Positions 8,800 through 16,494 of a DNA stretch of 28,428 bases are shown piece by piece. Origin of the DNA: JAWKJY01 sp041393535 (GTDB lineage Bacteria > Actinomycetota > Thermoleophilia > Gaiellales > Gaiellaceae). Each line of letters begins with the position of its first letter. The first letter of the stretch is position 1. The notes under the pieces were generated by a model. It saw only the letters and a list, made by a program, of their open reading frames with translations, had not been told where the DNA came from and did no database searches. The translations under genes were made by a program, and so were the position numbers. Where the stretch lies: positions 1 to 28,428 of the forward strand of contig JAWKJY010000022.1 of the NCBI GenBank assembly GCA_041393535.1, given 5' to 3'.

Positions 8800-8832
8800 C
8801 GAGCGGCGGCGCCGCGACGGCGCCGCCGCTCG
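8800..8832 (-). terminator. Strong GC hairpin after the peroxiredoxin gene
   Basis: Two perfectly complementary 15-base arms (8800-8814 and 8818-8832; core GAGCGGCGGCGCCG) surround a CGA loop. It begins 14 bases past the peroxiredoxin stop and separates that gene from hyuA. There is no T-tract. Confidence 0.72.
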
Positions 8833-8846
8833 GGCCCGCGCCCGGC

Positions 8847-9512
8847 CTACGAGGCCGTCGGGTCGGGGACGATGCGGATGTACGGCTTCGGCTCCTCCCA
8901 CCCGTCCGGCCAGATCTGCCGCGCCTCGTCGTTCGAGACCGAGCCGGCGATGATGACGTCGTCGCCGTGCTGCCAGTTCACCGGCGTCGCGACCTTGTGC
9001 CTGGCCGTCAGCTGCAGCGAGTCGATCACGCGCAGCACCTCGTCGAAGTTGCGGCCGGTCGTCATCGGGTAGACGAGGACGAGCTTGATCCTCTTGTCCG
9101 GCCCGATCACGTAGACGTTGCGGACGGTCTGGTTGTCGGCCGGCGTCCGCTCGGTCGGGTCGCCGGAGACGCTCGCCGGCAGCATCCCGTAGAGCTTCGA
9201 GACGTTGAAGTCGGCGTCGGCGATGATCGGGTAGTTGGGGGCCGCGCCCTGCGTCTCCTCGATGTCCTTCGCCCACTCCTCGTGCCGCCCGAGCGGGTCG
9301 ACCGAGAGGCCGATGATCTTCACGCCGCGCCGGTCGAACTCCGGCTTCGCCCGCGCCATGTAGCCGAGCTCGGTGGTGCACACGGGCGTGAAGTCCTTCG
9401 GGTGCGAGAAGAGCACCGCCCACGCATCGCCGATCCAGTCGTGGAACCGGATCCGCCCCTCGGTCGTGTCGGCCTCGAAGTCCGGGGCCTCTGCACCGAT
9501 CGGCAAGGTCAT
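8847..9512 (-). CDS. 1-Cys peroxiredoxin (Prx6 subfamily)
   Basis: The 221-residue protein has the Prx signature SHPKDFTPVCTTE, with Thr42 and peroxidatic Cys45. Cys45 is the only cysteine in the protein, so it is a 1-Cys enzyme that needs an external thiol reductant. The long C-terminal part, with NWQHGDDVIIAG and PYIRIVPDP, is the usual Prx6 dimerisation arm, and the length fits the subfamily. It reduces H2O2 and organic hydroperoxides in the cytoplasm. The ATG at 9512 has GGGAGG six bases upstream. It is monocistronic, with a strong hairpin after its stop and a divergent small gene at 9696. The leader contains an inverted repeat (9528-9560). Confidence 0.95.
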   Translation of the reverse strand: MTLPIGAEAPDFEADTTEGRIRFHDWIGDAWAVLFSHPKDFTPVCTTELGYMARAKPEFDRRGVKIIGLSVDPLGRHEEWAKDIEETQGAAPNYPIIADADFNVSKLYGMLPASVSGDPTERTPADNQTVRNVYVIGPDKRIKLVLVYPMTTGRNFDEVLRVIDSLQLTARHKVATPVNWQHGDDVIIAGSVSNDEARQIWPDGWEEPKPYIRIVPDPTAS

Positions 9513-9527
9513 CGCAGCCTCCCATCA

Positions 9528-9560
9528 GGTGGTCACCGCACGTCCCCCAGCTCGACCACC
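9528..9560. promoter_or_regulatory. Inverted repeat in the peroxiredoxin leader
   Basis: GGTGGTC (9528-9534) and GACCACC (9554-9560) are exact inverted copies 19 bases apart, just upstream of the peroxiredoxin ribosome binding site. On the minus strand a TACCAAT stretch upstream could be a -10 element. It may be an operator or a leader hairpin; no regulator is identified. Confidence 0.3.
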
Positions 9561-9695
9561 ATTGGTAGCAGGCCCGTGCCGCCGGACGCGGGGCGCGTCG
9601 GCGCGGCGGCGGTGTCGATCCGGTGACGACCGCAGGAGCCCGCGCGTTCCCCTCGTAGGTCCTCCCGACCACGATCGTCGAGGGAGGAGAGCAGC

Positions 9696-9908
9696 ATGGC
9701 CCGGAGCCCGAGGAAGGCCGAGGCGGCGCCGAAGGCGCCGAAGCCGGCGACGACGCGGCGGCGGAAGGCCGCAGTGGAGGCACCGCCCGCGGCGCCGCCG
9801 CACGACGAGATCGCCCGGCTCGCCTACGAGCTGTGGCTCGCGGACGGGTCGCGCACGCCGGAGCAGAACTGGCTCGCCGCCGAGTCGAGGCTCGCCGGCG
9901 CCGCGTAG
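9696..9908 (+). CDS. DUF2934-like small protein
   Basis: The 70-residue protein has a basic, Ala/Lys/Pro-rich N-terminal half (about 1-35) and a C-terminal motif HDEIARLAYELWLADG followed by QNWLAAE. This matches the short DUF2934 pattern (A..AY.LW...G....W..AE) found in many bacterial small proteins of unknown role. The ATG is preceded by GGGAGGAGAG, a strong ribosome binding site, which supports expression. The basic N-terminal tail could bind nucleic acid, but that is only a guess. It is divergent from the peroxiredoxin gene. Confidence 0.75.
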   Translation: MARSPRKAEAAPKAPKPATTRRRKAAVEAPPAAPPHDEIARLAYELWLADGSRTPEQNWLAAESRLAGAA

Positions 9909-9990
9909 CGATCCCGGACGGGCCGGCCGCCGCGCGACGCCCGGCGAGCCGGCCCGTCCGACCCGGGGCGTACGGTCGGGGCGAGGACCC

Positions 9991-10278
9991 GTGCGGCGAG
10001 CACGTGTGGACACCGGCCTCGGCCCGATCTCCCTGCCGCGGGAGGCGACGGTCGACCTGTCCCTCGAGCTGCTCGAGCGCGGCGCGGACGGCGGTCGAGC
10101 CGCCCGGCTGCTCCTCCAGTCGCTGCGCGACGGGACGAGCGTCGCCCTCGACGAGGCAGCTGCCGCGGTCGTCGTCGCTGCCCTGCCGGAGGTCGCGCGG
10201 CGCCAGCCCACGCCCGACCGGCTGTTCGCGCTCGTCGACCTGCGCGACGCCCTGCGCAGCCGCCGCGAGGCCGCGTGA
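9991..10278 (+). CDS. Small hypothetical protein
   Basis: A 95-residue frame rich in Leu, Ala, Asp and Arg, reading DTGLGPISLPREATVDLSLE near the start and FALVDLRDALRSRREAA at the end. Predicted helices and balanced charge look like a real soluble protein, and it ends 8 bases short of the convergent stop at 10287. The start is uncertain: GTG at 9991 has GCGAGGA close upstream, and GTG at 10006 is an alternative. I do not recognise a family. It lies 82 bases after the DUF2934-like gene on the same strand and may be co-transcribed. Confidence 0.5.
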   Translation: MRRARVDTGLGPISLPREATVDLSLELLERGADGGRAARLLLQSLRDGTSVALDEAAAAVVVAALPEVARRQPTPDRLFALVDLRDALRSRREAA

Positions 10279-10286
10279 GCCAGGGC

Positions 10287-10559
10287 TCAGCGGCGCCGGA
10301 GCACGCCCTTGGCGCAGGTGAAGCGGTACCGGCGGTAGTCGGCCTCGTAGCGGGCGTCGCAGCGGGTGCCGGCGCGCAGGCAGCGCAGGCGGCCGCCGAC
10401 GACCGCGGGCGTGCTGCCGCGTCCGCACGCCCGCGCAGGCTCCGTGCGCGGCGGCTGCTCGGCGGCGGCCGGGCCCGCCTCGGCCCGCGCCGACGCGACC
10501 GGCAGCGACAGGCCGGCGAGGAGCAGGAGAATGGCGGCTGTCCGCATCCGCGACCGCAT
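10287..10559 (-). CDS. Small secreted four-cysteine protein
   Basis: The 90-residue product begins MRSRMRTAAILLLLAGLSLP, a basic n-region followed by a hydrophobic core, then ASARA as a likely signal peptidase site near residue 26. The mature part has four cysteines (45, 60, 67, 82) in a pattern VVGGRLRCLRAGTRC then Y..DYRRYRFTC. In my recollection this short GG..RCL..G..C....Y...Y..YGF.C motif recurs in exported actinobacterial proteins; its function is unknown. The start could be ATG 10559 or ATG 10550; an in-frame ATG at 10592 would put the hairpin at 10571-10590 inside the gene and the signal peptide too far in. Its stop converges with the hypothetical gene ending at 10278. Confidence 0.6.
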   Translation of the reverse strand: MRSRMRTAAILLLLAGLSLPVASARAEAGPAAAEQPPRTEPARACGRGSTPAVVGGRLRCLRAGTRCDARYEADYRRYRFTCAKGVLRRR

Positions 10560-10570
10560 GGCGAGCACCC

Positions 10571-10590
10571 GCCCGGGCGCCTGCCCGGGC
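10571..10590. repeat. Hairpin of two GCCCGGGC arms
   Basis: Two copies of the self-complementary octamer GCCCGGGC are separated by GCCT, giving an 8-bp stem with a 4-base loop. It sits in the leader of the small secreted protein, and in the divergent interval before the FemAB-like gene. Role unknown. Confidence 0.4.
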
Positions 10591-10717
10591 ACGCCGTGTG
10601 ATCGACCGGCGGCGCGCGCACTTCACACCCGGCCACCGCTCGGCCGTCCGTCCGCCATCGGCCGGTCCGACCGCCCCCGGGGCACCCGACGGCCCCGGAC
10701 AGGCAGAATGCGGCTCC

Positions 10718-12796
10718 ATGCGGGGCGGCAGGCGACAGCGGGCGGTGCCCGCGACCGTCGCGTCCGTGCGGCCGGCGACGCTCGAGGAGTGGGAGCGCGC
10801 GCATGCCGCGACGGGGGCGTCGTACTTCCACGGCCCCGCCTGGGCGCGCCTGTGGGAGCGCTACGGGGACAGCCCGCTCGAGCTCGCCCCCCTGCGGGTG
10901 GAGCTGACCGACGGCGCCGCGGCCGTCATCGGGTCGACCAGCGAGCCGACGCGCCTGCCGGGGCTGCGGCGGCTCGTGCTCTCGCCCGAGAGCTGCGCCG
11001 GCGGGTTCTGCGGCGAGGCGCCCCTCGACTGGGAGCAGCGGCTGGCCGTGGCGCGCTGGCTCGTCGACCGGCGGCCGCTGCTCTGGCGCGTCGGCGCCGC
11101 CGACGCCGACCTGCACCAGGTCGTGTCGCGCGGCTGCCGGATCGAGTCGACGCACGTCGTCGACCTCACCGAGGGCGCCGAGGCGGCGCGGAAGCGCTTC
11201 CGCTCCTCCGCCCGCGGGAGCGCCCGGCGGGCCGCGTCGCTCGGCGTCACCATCCGGCGCGCGACGTCCCAGGAGGACTGGGCCGCGTACGCCCGCGTCT
11301 ACCTCGACACGGTGCGGCGCTGGACGACGCCGCTGCGCGTCTACGACGAGCGGCTCTTCGAGCTGCTCGCGGGCGAGCCGCAGGAGGGCGTCCGCCTCTT
11401 CGTGGCCGAGCACGAGGGCCGGATCTGCGCCGGCGACCTCGTCCTCGTCCACGGGACGCACTCGATCTGCTGGCACGGCGCGACCGACCGCGACATCGCG
11501 CCGCCCGGGACGACGAACCTGCTCGAGTGGGAGGTGGTCGGCGCGCTCGCGGCGGACGGCGTGCTCGTCTACGACATGAACGGCAGCGGCGGCCTCGCGG
11601 GCGTCGTGGCGTTCAAGGAGAGCTGCGGCGCGCGCCCGACGCGCGTGCTCGCCCACGAGCTGCGCCACCCGCTCGAGCGCGCCGCCCGGGCCGTCGTCGG
11701 GCGGATCCGCCCGTCCGGCCGGGCCCGGCCGGACGCGGCGCCCACCGCAACCGTCCACCGCGGTGACGGCGCGCTCGCCGGGATCGACGCCCGCTGGGAC
11801 GGGCTCGTGCGCGCGCAGCTCCGGCCGAACCCCTGCCAGACGGCCGTGTGGCTGACGCGGCTGGCCGACTGGGACGACGGGGAGCCCCTCGTCGTGACCG
11901 TCGAGGAGGACGGCACGCTGCTCGCGGCCGGCGCCTTCGCCGTCCACCGCCCGGCGGGGCGGCTCGGCCCGTCGATCGCGCGCTGGCTCGGGCCGCCCGC
12001 GCAGTGGTACGCGCCCGACGCGCTCGTCCTGCCGGATCGTCCGGAGGCGGGCCGGTCGCTGGCGCGCGCCGTCCTCGGCGAGGTCGACGGGCTGTCGCTG
12101 CCCGTCGTGAGCGGCGGCCCGCTCTCGCTCGCGCTCGCCGGCGTCGCGCCGTGGGCGACGAGGGTCGGGTCGGGCGCACGCGGCTGGGTGCTGCCGCTGC
12201 CGGCGGCCCGGCTCGCGACCGTTCGCACCGCGGTCGGCCAGGAGGTGCGCCGGGCCGCGCGAGCCGGGGTCGAGGTCGGGGTGCGGGTCGCACGGGAGCC
12301 GGACGAGATCGCGCCGGCGCTCGAGTGGCACATGGCGCTCCACCGGCGGCGGTGGGAGGACGATCCGGCCGAGGAGGCCCGCTACTCGGCCACGGAGGGC
12401 CAGCGCGACTGGTACCGCCGCGCCGTGCTGGAGCTGGCCGGGCTGGGCTGCGCCCGGATCGTCGAGGTCTGCGAGAACGGCGAGCCGGTCGGCGCCGAGC
12501 TCGCGTTCGTCGTCGGCGGCGGGGCGGTCGCCCACACGCCCGCCGTGCCGCGCGGGAGCACGGTGCGCGGGCTCGGGCACGTGCTGCTGCTCGGGCTCGT
12601 CGAGGAGATGACGGCAGCCGGCGCCCGGGTGCTCGACCTCGGCCTCGGCGCGGGCGAGCCGGGCGGCCCCAAGCGGCGGCACGATCCGCTGCCGGAGACG
12701 CACGACCACCTGATCGTCGGCGCGAACCGCCGCCGGCAGCTCGCGCTCCGCGCGGCTCTCGGCGCACGGGAGGCCCTGGCCCGCACCCGGCGGTGA
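10718..12796 (+). CDS. Tandem FemAB/BioF2-like acyltransferase fusion
   Basis: The 692-residue protein contains two GNAT-fold acyltransferase units in a row. The first (about 15-345) has RKRFRSSARGSARRA, then a region ending YDMNGSGGLAGVVAFKESCG, as in FemAB-type aminoacyl/peptidyl transferases. The second (about 365-690) has VRTAVGQEVRRAARAG, WHMALHRRRWE and LDLGLGAGEPGGPKRRHDPL, close to BioF2/CelD-like acetyltransferases used in polysaccharide or envelope building. The likely role is transfer of an acyl or aminoacyl group to an envelope component. The ATG at 10718 lacks a good ribosome binding site; GTG 10598 is in frame but adds low-complexity sequence. A CAGAAT hexamer 8 bases before the ATG could make the transcript nearly leaderless. 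It converges with the GNAT gene, leaving 9 bases between the stops. Confidence 0.8.
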   Translation: MRGGRRQRAVPATVASVRPATLEEWERAHAATGASYFHGPAWARLWERYGDSPLELAPLRVELTDGAAAVIGSTSEPTRLPGLRRLVLSPESCAGGFCGEAPLDWEQRLAVARWLVDRRPLLWRVGAADADLHQVVSRGCRIESTHVVDLTEGAEAARKRFRSSARGSARRAASLGVTIRRATSQEDWAAYARVYLDTVRRWTTPLRVYDERLFELLAGEPQEGVRLFVAEHEGRICAGDLVLVHGTHSICWHGATDRDIAPPGTTNLLEWEVVGALAADGVLVYDMNGSGGLAGVVAFKESCGARPTRVLAHELRHPLERAARAVVGRIRPSGRARPDAAPTATVHRGDGALAGIDARWDGLVRAQLRPNPCQTAVWLTRLADWDDGEPLVVTVEEDGTLLAAGAFAVHRPAGRLGPSIARWLGPPAQWYAPDALVLPDRPEAGRSLARAVLGEVDGLSLPVVSGGPLSLALAGVAPWATRVGSGARGWVLPLPAARLATVRTAVGQEVRRAARAGVEVGVRVAREPDEIAPALEWHMALHRRRWEDDPAEEARYSATEGQRDWYRRAVLELAGLGCARIVEVCENGEPVGAELAFVVGGGAVAHTPAVPRGSTVRGLGHVLLLGLVEEMTAAGARVLDLGLGAGEPGGPKRRHDPLPETHDHLIVGANRRRQLALRAALGAREALARTRR

Positions 12797-12805
12797 GCCC
12801 CGCGC

Positions 12806-13834
12806 CTACTCGTGGTCGCCGCTCGTCAGGTACCAGGACGACCACGACTCGGGCGCGCTGCCGAGGCGCTCGTCGAGCACCTTGCAGGTGACGCGCGTCC
12901 CCTCCCCCGAGGGCAGGAAGCCGGCCGAGCGGATCGCGCGCGCCGCCCACGGGCGGGGGTCGTGCAGCGGCACGACGACGCGCGGCAGCCCCCGGGCGGC
13001 CAGCTGCCGGTGCGCGTCGCGCAGCAGGGCGCGCAGCGCTGCCGCGTCCGGCGCGAGCAGGTCGGCGACCATGCCGAACCCGGGCGCCCACGGGTCCTCG
13101 CCGATCACGGCCCACCCGCGCAGCCGGCCCCGTCGGTCGCGCACGCCCCGGAGCTCCCAGTCGCCGCTGCGCGGGTCGAGCCAGCGCCAGCGGAGGTAGC
13201 GCGCGTCGCGCACGCGGATGCAGCGGGCGACGTGGCGCGAGGCGTCCGCCAGCTCGTCGACCTCCACGCCGGGGTCGTCGATGCGTTCGGCCCGCAGACG
13301 GGAGGGCGGCGCGGCCACGGCCGCCGACGCCAGGTCGCTCGCCCTGCCGACCAGCGCCCGCAGCACGGGGTTGCCGATGCCCGCCCCGCGACCGCCGCGC
13401 GCGAAGCGCGGGATCCTGCCAATCACGCTGCCGCCGCCGAACCGCTCCATCAGCACGGCGGCGCGCTCGGTCGGGAAGTTCATCCGCAGCGCGTACGGGT
13501 GCTCGCCGCCGAGGAACCCGTGCACGAGCTGCTTCATCCCGAACGGGCCCTGATGGCCCTTCTCGACCGTGGTGTCGCCGCCCTGCCCGAGCAGCACTCG
13601 CTCGCCGTCGACCCAGGTCGAGAAGCCGACGTGCGCCATGAACCCGACGATGCGTCCGTCCGCCTCGAGGACGAGCTGGACCACGGGCTCGGGGGCGTCG
13701 CGGAAGCGCCAGGCGAGGTAGGCGAGCGTCCTCGTCCGCAGGATCCGGACGAGCGCCGCCTCGTCGCCGGGCCTGGCGTGCCGCAGCTGCGGGCGCGCCC
13801 GCGGGGCCGTGGGCTGCTGCCCCGGCTCGCTCAT
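12806..13834 (-). CDS. GNAT-family N-acetyltransferase
   Basis: The roughly 342-residue protein shows RHARPGDEAALVRILR at the N-terminus, YLAWRFRDAPEP and VLEADGRIVGFMAHVGF, typical of a GNAT acetyl-CoA-binding fold. A second YLRWRW segment near residue 220 and a FGMVADLLAPD region suggest a second half of related fold. Such two-part GNAT proteins with Y..WR motifs often sit in envelope or polysaccharide loci, matching the FemAB-like neighbour. The start is either ATG 13834 or GTG 13840; neither has a clear ribosome binding site. The substrate is unknown. Confidence 0.75.
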   Translation of the reverse strand: MSEPGQQPTAPRARPQLRHARPGDEAALVRILRTRTLAYLAWRFRDAPEPVVQLVLEADGRIVGFMAHVGFSTWVDGERVLLGQGGDTTVEKGHQGPFGMKQLVHGFLGGEHPYALRMNFPTERAAVLMERFGGGSVIGRIPRFARGGRGAGIGNPVLRALVGRASDLASAAVAAPPSRLRAERIDDPGVEVDELADASRHVARCIRVRDARYLRWRWLDPRSGDWELRGVRDRRGRLRGWAVIGEDPWAPGFGMVADLLAPDAAALRALLRDAHRQLAARGLPRVVVPLHDPRPWAARAIRSAGFLPSGEGTRVTCKVLDERLGSAPESWSSWYLTSGDHE

Positions 13835-13915
13835 CGCCACCGGAGGACGGCGGGCACGACCGCGTCTCGCTGGCCCGCCGGCACGAGCATCTGCACCACG
13901 CCCGCCCCGGCCCCG

Positions 13916-14701
13916 CTAGTGGACGCGGCCGACCGCGCAGCGGGCCATGCCGCGCAGGGTGAACGATCCCACCGGCGACCCGATGCGCAGCAGCAGCTCC
14001 TGGCGGAGCCGCTCCCGCCGCTCGTCGTCTAGGCCCAGGGCCAGCGAGCCGGCGGGGCCGACCCCGAGCAGGAAGGCGTCCCAGAGCTCGTCGAAGTCGG
14101 TGTAGGTCGACTCGACGCGGAGCTCCGACTCGACGACGTCCTCGAGACCGGCCGCCTCGAGCAGGGCGACGATCTCGCCGGGCCCGCCGAGGAGCAGGTC
14201 GTCGCTCGTCGCCGAGGAGGACACGACGCGCGCGGCCTGCCAGAACGCGTCGAGCATCTCCATCCCGCTCGTCGAGTCCCAGACGCAGGCGCCGACGAGG
14301 CCGCCCGGCCTGCCCACGCGGCGCTGCTCGGCGACCGCCCGCGGCGCGTCGCTGACGAAGCGAAGGACGAGCTGGCAGAGCACGCGGTCGAAGCTCGCGT
14401 CGGCGTACGGGAGCTCCTCCGAGCGGCCGACGCGGACGTCCACGCCGGGGTGGCGCTCCGCGCACGCCGTGACGAAGGGCTCCGATGGGTCGACGGAGGC
14501 GACCGCGTCGGCGCCGAGCCGCGCGACGAGCTCGCTCGTGAGCGCCCCCGGGCCGCAGCCGACGTCGAGCGCCCTCTGACCCGGCCGCACGTCGGCGGCG
14601 TCGGCGAACAGCCGCGCGAGCGGGCGCGAGTAGCGGCCCATGAAGCGGTCGTAGGCGTCCCCGGCGACCCGGAACGTGCGCGCGCCCTCGGCGGTGCTCA
14701 T
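13916..14701 (-). CDS. Class I SAM-dependent methyltransferase
   Basis: The 261-residue protein has motif I DVGCGPGALT (46-55), an acidic ASVDPSEPF loop after it, and SEELPYADASFDRVLCQLVL, the post-motif region of UbiE/Methyltransf_11-type enzymes. The N-terminal AYDRFMGRYSRPLA helix is the usual lid of small-molecule methyltransferases. It would transfer a methyl group from S-adenosylmethionine to an unidentified metabolite. I chose the ATG at 14701; an in-frame ATG at 14728 only adds nine residues. It lies downstream of the aldehyde dehydrogenase on the same strand, but a strong hairpin (14738-14763) between them suggests separate transcripts. Confidence 0.88.
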   Translation of the reverse strand: MSTAEGARTFRVAGDAYDRFMGRYSRPLARLFADAADVRPGQRALDVGCGPGALTSELVARLGADAVASVDPSEPFVTACAERHPGVDVRVGRSEELPYADASFDRVLCQLVLRFVSDAPRAVAEQRRVGRPGGLVGACVWDSTSGMEMLDAFWQAARVVSSSATSDDLLLGGPGEIVALLEAAGLEDVVESELRVESTYTDFDELWDAFLLGVGPAGSLALGLDDERRERLRQELLLRIGSPVGSFTLRGMARCAVGRVH

Positions 14702-14737
14702 GCCGCCGATCGTAGCGACGCGGTCCACCCGGCCGCA

Positions 14738-14763
14738 CCCGCCGCGCGACGCTGCGCGGCGGG
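14738..14763 (-). terminator. GC hairpin after the aldehyde dehydrogenase gene
   Basis: CCCGCCGCGC (14738-14747) and GCGCGGCGGG (14754-14763) are perfect 10-base complements with a 6-base loop. It starts 13 bases past the stop at 14777 on the minus strand. Confidence 0.65.
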
Positions 14764-14776
14764 CTGGCCGGGCGGC

Positions 14777-16251
14777 TCAGAGCTGGACGAAGACGGACTT
14801 CGTCTCGAGGTACGCGTCGAGGCCCTGGGCGCCGTGCTCGCGGCCGATCCCTGACGCCTTCACGCCACCGAAGGGCGCCGACGGGTCGCCGATGCCCCAG
14901 CAGTTGACGTAGACGGAGCCCGCCTGGAGCAGCGAGGCGAGCCGGTGGGCGTTCGAGACGTCGCGCGTCCAGACGCCCGCGGCGAGGCCGTACTCGCCCG
15001 CGTTCGCGCGCGCCGCGACCTCCTCCAGCTCGTCGTACGCCTGGGCGACGAGGACCGGGCCGAAGATCTCCTCGCGGACGATCGACGCCTGGTCGTCCTG
15101 GCTGACGAAGAGCGTCGGCTCGACGAAGTACCCGCGCTCGGAGTCGGTGCCGCCGCCGGCGATCAGCTCGGCCTCCGTGCGGCCGGCCTCGATGTAGCCG
15201 CTCACGCGCGCGTGCTGCTCGGAGGAGACGAGCGGCCCGACGAACGTCGCCGGGTCGAGCCCGGGGCCCGGCACCGTCTTGCGCGCCTGCTCGGCGAGGG
15301 CGTCGACGACCTCGTCGAAGCGGTCGCGCGCCACGAGCAGGCGCGACGCCGCGTTGCACGCCTGGCCGCTGTTGAAGTAGATGCCGGTGAAGGCGCCCTT
15401 CACCGCCGCCTTGATGTCGGCGTCGGGGAGGACGATGTTCGGCGACTTGCCGCCCAGCTCGAGCGTCACGCGCTTGAGCAGCTTGCCGGCGCGCGAGCCG
15501 ATCTCGCGGCCGACCGCGGTCGAGCCGGTGAAGGCGACCTTGTCGACGCCCGGGTGCTCGACGAGCAGCGCGCCGGTCGAGCCGTCGCCGGGGAGGACGT
15601 TCAGCACGCCGGCCGGGATGCCCGCCTCGAGCGCGAGCTCGCCGAGCCAGAGCGCCGAGAGCGGCGTCTGCTCGGCCGGCTTCAGGACGACCGTGCAGCC
15701 CGCCGCGAGCGCCGGCGCGATCTTCCACGTCGCCATCAGCAGCGGGAAGTTCCACGGCACGATCTGGGCGCAGACCCCGACCGGCTCGCGCTGCGTGTAG
15801 ACGAACGAGCTCGGGATCGCGACCGGGAGCGTCGCGCCCTCGATCTTCGTCGGCCAGCCGGCGAAGTAGCGCAGGTGCGCGACCGCCTGGTTGACGTCGA
15901 CGATCTTCGCGAACTTCGCGGGCTTGCCGTTGTCGAGCGACTCGAGCTGCGCCAGGTCGGCGGCGTTGCGCTCGAGCAGGTCGGCGAGCGCCCAGATCCT
16001 GCGGCCGCGCTCGGCGGCGGAGAGCTTGCGCCAGTCGCTGCCCGGCGCGAACGCGCGCCGCGCGGCCTCGACCGCGGCGTCGACGTCGGCGCGCCCGCCC
16101 ACGCGACCGTCGCGAGCGTCTCGCCGGTCGCCGGGTCGGTCGTCTCGAACGTGCGGCCATCGGCCGCCGGGACGCGCTGGCCGTCGATCAGCAGCAGCTG
16201 CTCGCCGGCCAGCCGCTCGGAGACGGCGGGCAGGATCTCGGTCGCGGACAC
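14777..16251 (-). CDS. Aldehyde dehydrogenase (NAD(P)+), one apparent frameshift
   Basis: Joining two frames gives about 491 residues, the normal length of the ALDH superfamily. The N-terminal 50 or so residues (ILPAVSERLAGEQLLLIDGQ) are read from GTG 16251, which has GAGGAGG just upstream. The rest continues in another frame from about 16101. The C-terminal part holds the cofactor segment VPWNFPLLMATWKIAPALAA, LELGGKSPNIV with the general-base Glu, and NSGQACNAASR with the catalytic Cys, plus EIFGPVL and PFGGVKASGIGREHG. It oxidises an aldehyde to the acid in the cytoplasm; the substrate is not evident. One extra G in GCGTGGGC (making A-V-G-G) restores the frame, so an assembly error is likelier than a dead gene. 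Confidence 0.88.
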
Positions 16252-16471
16252 GGGCCCTCCTCGGGGATCGGAACGATCTTCAGCGGCCCGACGATGGTAG
16301 TCCGCGGTCGCGGTCGCCGCGCAGGCAGGGTCGGGGTCGGGGCTGGCTCGACGCCGCCGCGGCCCTGGTGCCGGGCGCTCGCCGCCCCGTCGCCTCTCCC
16401 CCGGAGGCCGAGCCCGCCAGCCGGAGGAGGAGATGGTGCCGACGCTCGCACCCCTGCCCGGCCCGCGTTCA

Positions 16472-16490
16472 GGCGCTGCGCGGGAGCGCC
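16472..16490 (-). terminator. Short hairpin after the SARP/ATPase regulator gene
   Basis: GGCGCT (16472-16477) and AGCGCC (16485-16490) form a 6-bp stem four bases past the regulator stop. It is weak compared with the other hairpins here. The remaining sequence to 16251 holds only a possible ALDH -10 (TACCAT on the minus strand, 16299-16294). Confidence 0.3.
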
Positions 16491-16494
16491 GCGC

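Noticed and set aside
4877..9072. Long plus-strand open frames opposite hyuB and hyuA
   Set aside because: They are mirror frames of two unmistakable HyuA/HyuB genes, with Arg/Asp/Ala-biased composition and no ribosome binding site or motif.
9824..12709. 961-codon minus-strand frame across the FemAB-like gene
   Set aside because: Antisense shadow; it spans two convergent real genes and has no recognisable domain.
14777..16251. ALDH as a true pseudogene
   Set aside because: All catalytic and cofactor motifs are intact, and one base repairs the frame to the normal family length.
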